A program made the position numbers and the translations under genes. A DNA stretch of 64,000 nt from Thermobispora bispora DSM 43833. Its GTDB lineage: Bacteria; Actinomycetota; Actinomycetes; Streptosporangiales; Streptosporangiaceae. The stretch spans positions 2,046,001-2,110,000 of the forward strand of contig NC_014165.1 in assembly GCF_000092645.1 (NCBI RefSeq), read 5' to 3'. Shown here one piece after another: positions 26,102-34,214 of this stretch (position 1 is the first letter of the stretch; every line of letters begins with the position of its first letter). Below the pieces are notes generated by a model. It did not search any database and was not told the origin of the DNA. It was given only the letters and a program-made list of their open reading frames with translations.

Positions 26102-27313
26102 ATGCCCTCCCCCACCCTGCTGCGCGAACGCACCGCCGTCTACGGGCTCTTCCTCCTCTCCGGGCTCTCCATCGGCGCCTGGACCGCGCGCATCCCGGCG
26201 ATCAAAGCGGATCTGCGCCTCACCGAGGGCGAGCTGAGCCTCGCCCTGCTCGGCATCGCCGCCGGTGCGATCGCCGGCATGCAGTTCGTCGGCCGGCTCG
26301 TCGACCGGTACGGCAGCCGCCGCACCCTGATCCCGGTGGCGATCGTGCTGGCGTTGGTCCTGGTGCCGCCCGCCTACGCCCCCAACCTGCCGGCGCTCGC
26401 CCTGGCGCTGTTCCTGTTCGGCATGGCCAATGGCGTGTACGACGTGGCGGTGAACGCGAACGCCGTGGTCGTCGAACGCGCGTACCGCAGGCCGATCATG
26501 TCCTCGTTCCACGCGGTGTTCAGCCTCGGCGGGTTCGCGGGGGCGGCGATCGGCGGGCTGTTCGCCGAGGCGGGGGCGAGCCCGCGGGTGACGTTCGTCA
26601 CGGTCAGCGCCGGGCTCCTCGTCCTCGCCGTGCTCTGCGTCCGCTGGCTCATCCGCGACGACCCCGAGGAGGGGCGGGACTCCGGATCGGACCGCGCCGC
26701 CACGGGCGGCCGGGGCCGGCGGCGCCTCGGCGGCGGCGTGATCCTGCTCGGCGTGCTCGGGTTCTGCTGCCTGCTCGGGGAGGGCGCGGCGGCCGACTGG
26801 AGCTCGGTCTACCTCCGCGACACCCTCGGCTCCTCCCCCGGGTTCGCCGCCGCCGGGTACGCGGCGTTCTCGATCACGATGACCGCCGGGCGCTTCGCCG
26901 GGGACCGGCTCGCCGCCCGGTTCGGCCCGGTCGCGCTCGTCCGCGGCTGCGGGCTGCTGGCCGGCGGCGGGCTCGCGCTCGGCATCCTCGTGGGGACGCC
27001 GGTGGCCGGGGTGATCGGGTTCGGCCTGTTCGGGGCCGGGCTGTCGTGCACCGTCCCCCAGATCTTCTCGGTCGCCGGGCACAGCGACCCCGGCCGTTCC
27101 GGGCGGTCGCTCGCGGTCGTCGCCAGCCTCTCCTACATCGGTTTCCTCGCCGGCCCGGTGATCATCGGGGGCATCGCCGAGCTCACGGCGCTCTCCACCG
27201 CCCTGCTGGTCCCGGCCGTGCTCGCGCTCTTCGTCGCCGTCACCGCCCGCGCGCTGCGCGCCACCGGACCGGCCGGTGAGCTCCCGGACGCGGCGCCCAG
27301 CCGTACGGCATAG
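26102..27313 (+). CDS. MFS transporter (YbjJ-like)
   Basis: A 403-residue major facilitator with 12 predicted helices. Near the N-terminus GLSIGAWTARIPAIKADLRL and, around residue 70, GRLVDRYGSRR form the motif-A loop. NGVYDVAVNANAVVVE in helix 4 and DRLAARFGPVALVRG in the second half match the YbjJ-type group found in many actinomycetes. Substrate unknown. The ATG at 26102 is chosen because GGAG lies 9 bp upstream; an in-frame ATG at 26057 would add 15 non-conserved residues. It converges on the TauE gene with a perfect palindrome between them. Confidence 0.85.
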   Translation: MPSPTLLRERTAVYGLFLLSGLSIGAWTARIPAIKADLRLTEGELSLALLGIAAGAIAGMQFVGRLVDRYGSRRTLIPVAIVLALVLVPPAYAPNLPALALALFLFGMANGVYDVAVNANAVVVERAYRRPIMSSFHAVFSLGGFAGAAIGGLFAEAGASPRVTFVTVSAGLLVLAVLCVRWLIRDDPEEGRDSGSDRAATGGRGRRRLGGGVILLGVLGFCCLLGEGAAADWSSVYLRDTLGSSPGFAAAGYAAFSITMTAGRFAGDRLAARFGPVALVRGCGLLAGGGLALGILVGTPVAGVIGFGLFGAGLSCTVPQIFSVAGHSDPGRSGRSLAVVASLSYIGFLAGPVIIGGIAELTALSTALLVPAVLALFVAVTARALRATGPAGELPDAAPSRTA

Positions 27314-27368
27314 CCGGGTCCGGCGCCACCGCCCGGCCGAACCCGTGGCCGCACGCGGGATGCGGGTG

Positions 27369-27396
27369 GCGGTCCGCCGGCCGGCCGGCGGACCGC
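27369..27396. terminator. 28 bp perfect palindrome between convergent genes
   Basis: GCGGTCCGCCGGCC is followed directly by its reverse complement. It lies 55 bp after the MFS stop and 7 bp after the TauE stop, so it can terminate transcription from both sides. Confidence 0.75.
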
Positions 27397-27403
27397 GCGC
27401 GGG

Positions 27404-28168
27404 TCAGCCGGCGAACTGGTCGTAGCCGAGCCGGGCCACCAGGGCGGCGACCACGCACAGCATGATCACCCGGACGAACCCGGCCCCGCGGCGGAGCGCC
27501 ATCCGCGCCCCGAGCTGGGCTCCGGCGATGTTGCACACGGCCATGGCGAGCCCGAGGGGCCACAGCACGTGCCCTTGCGCGCCGAAGACGAGCAGCGCCC
27601 CGAGGTTGGTGCCGACGTTGATGACCTTGGCCGTCGCCGAGGCGCGCACGAAGTCCATGCCGAGGATCGCGGCGAACGCGATGATCAGGAAGGTGCCGGT
27701 CCCCGGCCCGAGAATGCCGTCGTAGAAGGCGATCGCCATGCCGGCGACGGCCACGGCCGCGGCCACCCGGCGGGCGGTGCGCAGGTGCGGGTGGGGCAGC
27801 CGGCCGAGCGACGGCCGCAGGGTCACGAACGCCGCCACCCCGAGCAGCGCGGCCAGGACCAGCGGCCGGAGCAGGTCCGGGTCGAGCATGGCCGCCGACG
27901 CCGCGCCCAGCCCGGCGAAGGCCACGGCGAGCAGCCCGGCCGGCACGGCGACCCCGCGGTCGAGCTTGATCCGCCGCGCGTAGGTCACGGCGGCCGAGGC
28001 CGTGCCGAAGATCGCGGCCGACTTGTTCGTCGCGAGCGCCTGCACCGGGGTGAGGCCCGCGAGGAGCAGCACGGGGAGCTGCAGCAGCCCGCCCCCGCCG
28101 ACGACGGCGTCCACCCAGCCCGCGGCGAGCGCGGCCGCCAGCAGCAGGATCAGCTCGCCGGCCTCCAC
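27404..28168 (-). CDS. TauE/SafE-family anion exporter
   Basis: A 254-residue protein with about eight hydrophobic segments. The family hallmark AGWVDAVVGGGGLLQLPVLLLAG is at residues 16-38, and TNKSAAIFGTASAAVTYAR follows. The second repeat has FYDGILGPGTGTFLIIAF near 148-165 and ATAKVINVGTNLGALLVF. Members move sulfite, sulfoacetate, taurine-derived or other organosulfur anions across the membrane. It is monocistronic; the neighbouring upstream gene is a membrane pseudokinase read in the same direction with a 75 bp gap. Confidence 0.88.
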   Translation of the reverse strand: MEAGELILLLAAALAAGWVDAVVGGGGLLQLPVLLLAGLTPVQALATNKSAAIFGTASAAVTYARRIKLDRGVAVPAGLLAVAFAGLGAASAAMLDPDLLRPLVLAALLGVAAFVTLRPSLGRLPHPHLRTARRVAAAVAVAGMAIAFYDGILGPGTGTFLIIAFAAILGMDFVRASATAKVINVGTNLGALLVFGAQGHVLWPLGLAMAVCNIAGAQLGARMALRRGAGFVRVIMLCVVAALVARLGYDQFAG

Positions 28169-28243
28169 CTGGCACGCCCCTCCCTCGCGATCGACCGCCC
28201 CGAGATTACCGGCATCCCGGGTGGCGCCGGCCGGCCGCGGCGG

Positions 28244-29005
28244 TCAGATCGGCGCGCCCTCCTCCTCGGACTCCCCGGGCACCGGGGTGGGGCTCGCCGA
28301 GCCGTCCTGCGACGGGCTGGGGCTGGGGGACCGCTCTCCCGGCTCGGGGCTCGCCGGCTGGGGCGGCGGGGTCGGCACGAAGTTCGTGGCGGGCAGCGGC
28401 CGGGGCGGTGGCGGCTCGCCGTCGGTGCGGAACATGAGCCACAGCAGCAGGATGAGCACGGCCACGAGCGCGGTGAGCAGCGCGGAGGCGAGGAGCACGG
28501 CCCGCTGGGTCGCGACCGGGGGCGGCGGCGGGGGCGGCGGCGCCGGCAGGGCGGGCAGCGGGTGGCCGGTCCAGTAGGGCACGAAGTCGGGCCCGGTCCG
28601 CTCCCCGGTCAGCATGCCCGACACCACCACCTGCTCGAGGAACCGCTCGGCCCCGGGTTCGCCGGGCAGGTACGGCACGGCCACCCAGGGCGCGTCGCCG
28701 TCGTCCATCGCGAGGATCTCGGGGCAGGCGGCGGCCGGACGGCCGCGGAGCCGGCCGGCGAGCGCGGTGCCCCAGCCCAGCGGCCCGCCGCGCTGGATCC
28801 GGGCCGCCTCCCGCAGCGCGGCGACGAACCGGCCCCGGGCCGCCGGGTCGCGCGCGGCACCGGTGTTGAGCACGGCCACGGCGACCTCCCGGCCGTCGGG
28901 CGCCTCCCCCAGGTAGACCAGGCCGGCCGGCTCGGACCGGAGCCGTGCCCGCAGTACGAACGGCCCCAGGCGGGGCGGGTCGCCGTACTGCAAGGGTGTG
29001 AGCAT
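28244..29005 (-). CDS. Membrane protein with truncated Ser/Thr pseudokinase domain
   Basis: A 253-residue protein. Residues 1-45 copy the start of actinobacterial PknB-type kinases (YGDPPRLGPFVLRARLRSEPAGLVYLGEAPDGREVAVAVL). The glycine loop is poor and the ATP-binding lysine of VAVKVL is Val. No HRD, DFG or APE motif follows. A proline run near residue 160 leads to one transmembrane helix (about 168-192) and a Pro/Ser-rich outside tail. The protein therefore cannot be an active kinase; it may be a structural or sensing relic. I chose ATG 29005 by alignment with kinase starts. It diverges from the moxR operon, separated by about 100 bp. Confidence 0.7.
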   Translation of the reverse strand: MLTPLQYGDPPRLGPFVLRARLRSEPAGLVYLGEAPDGREVAVAVLNTGAARDPAARGRFVAALREAARIQRGGPLGWGTALAGRLRGRPAAACPEILAMDDGDAPWVAVPYLPGEPGAERFLEQVVVSGMLTGERTGPDFVPYWTGHPLPALPAPPPPPPPPVATQRAVLLASALLTALVAVLILLLWLMFRTDGEPPPPRPLPATNFVPTPPPQPASPEPGERSPSPSPSQDGSASPTPVPGESEEEGAPI

Positions 29006-29109
29006 GCCCCTCATCAAAACACAACGTCACCGCCGGTGTCGGCACCTGTGCCGGTGGGCAAATCGGAGAGAAGTGGATTCTCCCGCAGAGTCACGATTGA
29101 ATAACGCGC

Positions 29110-30150
29110 ATGACCGTTGCCGATGAACCCGGTGAGCCCGGGCTGGAGGACGCGCGCTGCGCGCGGGCCCAGACGCCCGACACGCACCTGCTGCGCGAGG
29201 TGCTGGCCGAGGTCCGGCGGGTGATCGTGGGCCAGGAGCACATGGTCGAGCGGCTCCTGGTGGCGCTGCTCGCCCGCGGCCACTGCCTGCTGGAAGGGGT
29301 GCCGGGGGTGGCCAAGACCCTCGCCGCGTCGACCCTGGCGACGGTGGTGGGCGGGACGTTCGCCCGCGTGCAGTTCACCCCCGACCTGGTGCCGAGCGAC
29401 ATCGTCGGCACCCGCGTCTTCTACCCGAGCTCCGAGCGGTTCGACATCGAGCTCGGCCCGGTCTTCGTCAACTTCCTGCTCGCGGACGAGATCAACCGCG
29501 CCCCGGCGAAGGTGCAGTCGGCGCTGCTGGAGGTGATGGCGGAGCGGCAGGTCACGCTCGCCGGGCGGACGTTCCCGCTGCCGCGCCCGTTCATCGTGCT
29601 CGCCACGCAGAACCCGATCGAGTCCGAGGGGGTGTACCCGCTGCCCGAGGTGCAGCGGGACCGGTTCCTGTTCAAGGTGCGGGTGGACCACCCCACCGCC
29701 GAGGAGGAGCTGGAGATCCTGCAGCGGATGAGCGTCCGGCCGCCGGTGCCCCGGCGGGTGCTCGACCCGGAGCGGCTGCTGCGGCTGCAGGAGATGGCCG
29801 ACCAGGTGTCGGTCCACCGGCTCGTCGCCGACTACGTGGTGCGGCTGGTCATGGCGACGCGCCGGCCTGCCGAGTTCGGCATGCCCGACCTGGAGGACGT
29901 GATCGAGATCGGGGTGAGCCCGCGGGCGACGCTCGGCCTGATCGCCGCGGGGCGGGCCCTCGCGCTGCTGCGGGGCCGTGACTATCTGCTCCCCGACGAC
30001 GTGCGGGACGTGGCGGTCGACGTGATGGCCCACCGGCTGATGCTCACCTTCGACGCGCTCGCCGACGATGTCGACCCCGCGGCCGTGGTGCACCGGATCC
30101 TGCAGGCCGTACCGCCCCCGCTGGCGGTGTGGAACCAGGACGCGCGGTGA
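29110..30150 (+). CDS. moxR: MoxR-family AAA+ ATPase
   Basis: A 346-residue AAA+ protein. Walker [10 protein letters not shown] is at residues 62-70, Walker [11 protein letters not shown] at 123-132 and sensor 1 ATQNPIE near 175. The C-terminal helical lid contains [29 protein letters not shown]. MoxR proteins act as chaperones that mature or regulate partners carrying a VWA domain; the partner set (DUF58 and VWA proteins) is encoded immediately downstream with 4 bp overlaps. The ATG lies in an AT-richer zone shared with the divergent pseudokinase gene. Confidence 0.93.
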   Translation: MTVADEPGEPGLEDARCARAQTPDTHLLREVLAEVRRVIVGQEHMVERLLVALLARGHCLLEGVPGVAKTLAASTLATVVGGTFARVQFTPDLVPSDIVGTRVFYPSSERFDIELGPVFVNFLLADEINRAPAKVQSALLEVMAERQVTLAGRTFPLPRPFIVLATQNPIESEGVYPLPEVQRDRFLFKVRVDHPTAEEELEILQRMSVRPPVPRRVLDPERLLRLQEMADQVSVHRLVADYVVRLVMATRRPAEFGMPDLEDVIEIGVSPRATLGLIAAGRALALLRGRDYLLPDDVRDVAVDVMAHRLMLTFDALADDVDPAAVVHRILQAVPPPLAVWNQDAR

Positions 30151-31103
30151 GGCCGGCGGAGGGCCGGGTGGGGCCGCTCACCCGGGAGCGGACGCCGGAG
30201 CGGGCGCTGCGACGGCTGGAGCTCACCGTGCTCCGCCGGCTCGACGGGCTGCTGCACGGCCGCCACCAAGGGCTGATCCCGGGACCGGGGAGCGAACCCG
30301 GGGACGTGCGGGTGTACGTGCCGGGCGAGGACGACGTGCGCCGGATGGACTGGGCGGTGACCGCGCGCACCTCCGAGCCGCACGTCCGCGACCTCATCGC
30401 CGACCGGGAGCTGGAGACCTGGGCGCTGGTGGACCTCACCGCGAGCATGGACTTCGGCACCGCCGAGCTCGCCAAGCGCGACCTGGTGATCGCCGCGGTG
30501 GGCGCGCTCGGCATCCTCACGGCCCGGGTCGGCGACCGCTTCGGCGCGTACGTGCTGTACGGCGGGGCGGTCCACCGCTACGCGGCGCGGCCGGGCCGGG
30601 CCGCGCTCTACGGGCTGCTCCACTCGCTGATGTCCGTGCCGCCGTCGGGCGGGACGGCCGAGCTCGGCCCGGCGATCGACATGCTCTCCGCCGCGCACCC
30701 CCGGCGCGGCCTGCGGGTGATCGTCTCGGATTTCCTCGAGCCGCCCGGGGCGTGGGAGCGGCCGCTGCGCCGGCTGAGCGCCCGGCAGCAGGTGCTCGCC
30801 GTGGAGGTGATCGACCCGCGCGAGCTGGAGCTGCCCGACGTGGGCCTGGTGACGTTCACCGACCCGGAGACCGGCCGGTCCCGGGACGTGCGGCTGACCC
30901 GGCGGCTGCGCGCGGCGTACGCGGAGGCGGCGGCCGCGCAGCGGGAGGCGAACCGGGCGGCGCTGCGCCGAGCCGGCGCCGGGCACCTGGTGCTGCGGAC
31001 CGATCGGGACTGGGTGGCCGACATCGCGCGGTTCGTGCTGCGGCAGCGGCGCGCCTCGCACGTGCTGCGCCGCTCGGCCGCCGCGAGGGGGGTGGCGGGA
31101 TGA
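30147..31103 (+). CDS. DUF58 domain protein
   Basis: A 318-residue protein. The DUF58 hallmark [32 protein letters not shown] is at about 52-83. A VWA-like half follows, with DLTASMDFG (degenerate MIDAS) near 100 and VSDFLEPPG near 195. The start overlaps the moxR stop as GTGA and the end overlaps the VWA gene as ATGA, so the three are translationally coupled. This trio is the standard MoxR-DUF58-VWA arrangement, linked in other bacteria to envelope stress or protein maturation; its exact role here is unknown. Confidence 0.9.
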   Translation: MRPAEGRVGPLTRERTPERALRRLELTVLRRLDGLLHGRHQGLIPGPGSEPGDVRVYVPGEDDVRRMDWAVTARTSEPHVRDLIADRELETWALVDLTASMDFGTAELAKRDLVIAAVGALGILTARVGDRFGAYVLYGGAVHRYAARPGRAALYGLLHSLMSVPPSGGTAELGPAIDMLSAAHPRRGLRVIVSDFLEPPGAWERPLRRLSARQQVLAVEVIDPRELELPDVGLVTFTDPETGRSRDVRLTRRLRAAYAEAAAAQREANRAALRRAGAGHLVLRTDRDWVADIARFVLRQRRASHVLRRSAAARGVAG

Positions 31104-32047
31104 CCTTTCTCTCACCCGGGTGGCTCTGGCTGTTCGTCCCGCTCGCGCTGCTGTGCGCCGCCTACGTGGCGGCCCAGTTCGCGCGCCGCCGCTACACCGT
31201 GCGGTTCACCAACCTGGCGCTGCTGTCGCTGGTCGCGCCGGAGCGCCCGGAGTGGCGGCGGCACGTCCCGGCCGCGCTCTTCCTGGTGATGATGAGCCTG
31301 CTGATCGTGGGGGCCGCCCGGCCGGCCGGGGAGGTGCGGGTGCCCCGAGACCGGGCGACGATCATCATCGCGGTGGACGTGTCGCTGTCGATGGAGGCCC
31401 GGGACGTGGCGCCGAACCGGCTCATCGCGGCGAAGGAGGCCGCCCAGCAGTTCGTGCGGGACCTCCCCGAGCGGTTCAACGTCGGGGTGGTGGCCTTCGC
31501 CCGGACGGCGGCGGTGGTCATCTCCCCCACCACCGATCACGCGGCGGTGACCAACGCGATCGCGGGGCTGACCACCCGCCCCGGCACCTCGATCGGGGAG
31601 GCGGTGTTCAACGCGCTCGACTCGATCCGGTCGTTCGACCGGGAGGCGGCCACCGACCCGCCGCCGGCCGCGATCGTGCTCCTCTCCGACGGGGACAACA
31701 CCTCGGGCCGCCCGGTGAGCGAGGCGATCGAGGCGGCGGCGAACGCCAAGGTGCCGGTCTCGACGATCGCGTACGGCACGCCGGACGGGTACGTGATGAT
31801 CGACAACCGGCCGGTGCAGGTCCCGGTGAACAAGGCCGCGCTGCAGGAGCTGTCGGAGGGCACGGGCGGCCGGGCGTACACCGCCGAGTCCGCGAGCGAG
31901 CTGCGCGAGGTTTACCAGCAGATCGGCACCTCCCTGGGCTACACGATCGAGCACCAGGAGATCACCCAGCGGTTCGTGCTCGCCGCGTGCGTGGCCGGGC
32001 TGCTCCTCGCCGTGTCGGCCCTGGCCTTCGGCACCCGCCTCCCCTGA
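31100..32047 (+). CDS. Membrane-anchored VWA domain protein (BatA-like)
   Basis: A 315-residue protein. Two hydrophobic segments (about 6-25 and 55-74) precede a VWA domain and one more lies at the C-terminus (about 291-310). The metal site is complete: DVSLS at 93-97, a Thr in TTRPGTS, and Asp in [10 protein letters not shown]. Aerotolerance-type BatA proteins have this layout. It is the last member of the moxR operon. The following 114 bp hold DnaA-box-like sequences and the promoter of the next gene. Confidence 0.9.
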   Translation: MTFLSPGWLWLFVPLALLCAAYVAAQFARRRYTVRFTNLALLSLVAPERPEWRRHVPAALFLVMMSLLIVGAARPAGEVRVPRDRATIIIAVDVSLSMEARDVAPNRLIAAKEAAQQFVRDLPERFNVGVVAFARTAAVVISPTTDHAAVTNAIAGLTTRPGTSIGEAVFNALDSIRSFDREAATDPPPAAIVLLSDGDNTSGRPVSEAIEAAANAKVPVSTIAYGTPDGYVMIDNRPVQVPVNKAALQELSEGTGGRAYTAESASELREVYQQIGTSLGYTIEHQEITQRFVLAACVAGLLLAVSALAFGTRLP

Positions 32048-32049
32048 CC

Positions 32050-32122
32050 TGTGGACATGCGCCGCCTGGCGCGGCCTTGTGGACGCGTGCCGGCCGTACG
32101 GTTTCCACAGGACCGTGGACGG
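32050..32122. promoter_or_regulatory. Cluster of DnaA-box-like nonamers
   Basis: Four sites resemble the actinobacterial box TTGTCCACA or its complement: TGTGGACAT (32050, 8 of 9 to the complement), TGTGGACGC (32078), GTTTCCACA (32101) and CGTGGACGG (32114). They lie in the gap between the VWA and methyltransferase genes. No replication gene is near, so origin function is unlikely. Titration or regulation by DnaA, or chance, are the options. Confidence 0.35.
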
Positions 32123-32161
32123 GGTCACCGGCCCGCGCCGCGCGTTGGTACGTTTGGGCGC

Positions 32162-32773
32162 GTGGCCCACTACTTCGAGGAGCACCCGCAGGCGGCGAGC
32201 CGGCCCGGGACGGTCACCCTCGTCCTGCCCGACCTGCACCTGCGGCTGGAGACCGACCGGGGGATGTTCTCCCCCGGCCGGATCGATCCGGGCACCCGGG
32301 TGCTGCTGGAGACCGCCCCGCCCCCGCCGCCCGAGGGGAACCTGCTCGACCTCGGCTGCGGGTACGGGTCGATCGCGTTGACGCTGGCCATGCGGGCGCC
32401 GGGTGCGACGGTGTGGGCCGTCGATGTGAATCGCCGGTCGCTGGAGCTGTGTGCGCGGAACGCCCAACGCGCCTGCCTTTACAATGTAAGGACAATGCAT
32501 GCCGATGAGATGCCGGGCGACGTCCGGTTCACCGGCATCTGGTCCAACCCGCCGATCCGGATCGGCAAGGCGGCCCTGCACGCGCTGCTCACCCGGTGGC
32601 TGGACCAGCTCACCCCGGATGGGGTGGCCTACCTCGTCGTGCAGCGGCACCTCGGCGCGGACTCGCTGCACCGCTGGCTGAACGACCAGGGCTGGGCCAC
32701 GACGCGGCTCGCCTCGCGCACCGGCTACCGGGTGCTGCGGGTGGCCGCCCGGGAGGGAGGAGGGGATCGATGA
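32162..32773 (+). CDS. Class I SAM-dependent methyltransferase, RsmC-like
   Basis: A 203-residue methyltransferase. LLDLGCGYGSIALTLA (residues about 60-75) is the SAM-binding loop, AVDVNRRSLELCARNA follows, and the catalytic IWSNPPIRIGK near 125 is the NPP(I/F/Y) motif of RsmC/RsmD enzymes that methylate guanine N2 in 16S rRNA. The start is the GTG at 32162, 8 nt after TACGTT, a leaderless pattern; upstream in-frame sequence is promoter. Codons around 32475-32510 (LYNVRTMH) are oddly AT-rich. The stop overlaps the next methyltransferase as ATGA. Confidence 0.85.
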   Translation: MAHYFEEHPQAASRPGTVTLVLPDLHLRLETDRGMFSPGRIDPGTRVLLETAPPPPPEGNLLDLGCGYGSIALTLAMRAPGATVWAVDVNRRSLELCARNAQRACLYNVRTMHADEMPGDVRFTGIWSNPPIRIGKAALHALLTRWLDQLTPDGVAYLVVQRHLGADSLHRWLNDQGWATTRLASRTGYRVLRVAAREGGGDR

Positions 32774-33324
32774 AGACCGCCCCGGCGCGCCGGCAGCTTC
32801 GGCCCACCGACGTCAAGCGGCTCAACCGCTCCTGGCGCTGCCGTACCCACAACCGCCTCGGGCTGATCCTCGAGTCGGTGACCGGCCCGTTCAACGTCGG
32901 GTCGGTGTTCCGCACCGCGGCCGCGTTCGGGGTGGCGGCCATCCGCCTGGCCGGGAACGCGACGCCGCCCACCCACCCCAAGGCCCAGAAGACCGCCCTG
33001 GGCACGGACCGGCTCGTCGAGTGGCACGCGCCGGTGCCGGTCACCCAGGCGATCGCGGCGATGCGGGAGGACGGGTACCGGATCGTCGCGGTCGAGATCA
33101 CCGGCGACGCCGTGCCGATCTACGAGGCCGACCTCGACGGGGACGTCTGCCTGCTGCTCGGCGCGGAGGAGCACGGCGTCTCCCCCGCCGCGCTCGAGGC
33201 GGCCGACTCCGTGGTCTACATCCCGCAGGTCGGCCGGGTCGGCTCGGTCAACGTGGCGGTCGCCGCCGCGATCGCGATGGCCGAGGCGAGGCGTCAGGAA
33301 TGGCGGTCATTGGACCACCCGTGA
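32770..33324 (+). CDS. SpoU/TrmH-family RNA 2'-O-methyltransferase
   Basis: A 184-residue SPOUT enzyme. Motif 1 reads NVGSVFRTAAAFG (residues 44-56), motif 2 LLLGAEEHGVS near 126-136, and motif 3 IPQVGRVGSVNVAVAAAIAM near 150-169; together they form the trefoil knot and SAM pocket. Such enzymes methylate ribose 2'-OH in tRNA or rRNA. It overlaps the upstream RsmC-like gene by 4 bp, making an RNA modification pair. Motif 3 reads GRVGSVNV where many relatives have GxxxSLNVS. Confidence 0.88.
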   Translation: MKTAPARRQLRPTDVKRLNRSWRCRTHNRLGLILESVTGPFNVGSVFRTAAAFGVAAIRLAGNATPPTHPKAQKTALGTDRLVEWHAPVPVTQAIAAMREDGYRIVAVEITGDAVPIYEADLDGDVCLLLGAEEHGVSPAALEAADSVVYIPQVGRVGSVNVAVAAAIAMAEARRQEWRSLDHP

Positions 33325-33337
33325 CCCAAATGTTCAC

Positions 33338-33384
33338 TTGATCGCATTCCCGCTTGATGCGGGAATCGGCATACTCTCACCTCG
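33338..33384 (+). promoter_or_regulatory. Promoter/hairpin region of the GDPD gene
   Basis: ATTCCCGC (33346-33353) and GCGGGAAT (33359-33366) form an 8 bp stem with loop TTGAT. TACTCT at 33372-33377 is followed 7 bases later by the GTG start, a leaderless layout. The hairpin could terminate the preceding transcript. Confidence 0.5.
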
Positions 33385-34199
33385 TGCATCGCCGTTTCGC
33401 GTTCCTCGATCATCCCGGGCCGATCGCCTTCGCCCACCGGGGTGGCGCGGCGGAGGGCCACGAGAACACCATGAGCGCGTTCGAGCGGGCCATCAAGCTC
33501 GGCTACTCCTACCTGGAGACCGACGCCCACGCGACCGCGGACGGGGTTCTCCTCGCCTTCCACGACCACACCCTCGACCGGGTCACCGACCGGACCGGCC
33601 GGATCGCCGAGCTCCCCTACCGGGAGGTGCGCAAGGCCCGGATCGGCGGCAAGCACGAGATCCCGTTGATCGAGGACCTGCTCGGCACCTGGCCGGACGT
33701 CCGGTTCAACATCGACGTCAAGGAGAGCTGGGCGATCCTGCCCCTCGCCCGGGCGATCCAGCGCACCCGCGCGCACGACCGGGTCTGCATCTGCTCGTTC
33801 TCCGACCGGCGGCTGGAGCAGGCGCGCAAGGCCGTGGGGCGGGAGATCTGCACCGCGCTCGGCCCGCGCGGGGTCCTCGCGCTGCGCGCCGCCTCCTTGG
33901 GGAACGGGTACGGCAGGCTGCTCGCCGGGCTCGCCCGCCAGGGCATCCCCTGCGCCCAGGTGCCCGCCGGGTTCCGTGGCTTCCCGATCATCACGCGGTC
34001 CTTCATCCGCACGGCCCACGCCCTCGGCATGCAGGTGCACGCCTGGACCGTCGACGACCCCGCGACCATGGAGCGGCTGCTCGACCTGGGGGTCGACGGC
34101 ATCATGACCGACAACATCACCGGCCTGCGCGAACTGCTCCGGGCACGCGGGCAGTGGCACGCCGGGGAACGGCAGGGCACCCGTAAGGCGAGCGCCTGA
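33384..34199 (+). CDS. Glycerophosphodiester phosphodiesterase
   Basis: A 271-residue TIM-barrel enzyme that hydrolyses glycerophosphodiesters to glycerol 3-phosphate and an alcohol. Near the N-terminus IAFAHRGGAAEGHENTMSAF supplies the catalytic His/Arg. LETDAHATADGVLLAFHDHTLDRVTDRTG supplies the metal-binding Glu/Asp and second His. VRFNIDVKE and VHAWTVDDPATMERLLDLGVDGIMTDN near the end complete the family set. No signal peptide, so cytoplasmic. I chose GTG 33384 over an in-frame upstream ATG because of the TACTCT hexamer. It forms an operon with the UMF1 transporter 15 bp downstream. Confidence 0.9.
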   Translation: MHRRFAFLDHPGPIAFAHRGGAAEGHENTMSAFERAIKLGYSYLETDAHATADGVLLAFHDHTLDRVTDRTGRIAELPYREVRKARIGGKHEIPLIEDLLGTWPDVRFNIDVKESWAILPLARAIQRTRAHDRVCICSFSDRRLEQARKAVGREICTALGPRGVLALRAASLGNGYGRLLAGLARQGIPCAQVPAGFRGFPIITRSFIRTAHALGMQVHAWTVDDPATMERLLDLGVDGIMTDNITGLRELLRARGQWHAGERQGTRKASA

Positions 34200-34214
34200 T
34201 AGGAGAACGCGCCA

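Noticed and set aside
32050-32122. Replication origin
   Set aside because: The DnaA-like boxes are few and imperfect and no dnaA, dnaN or parAB gene is near.
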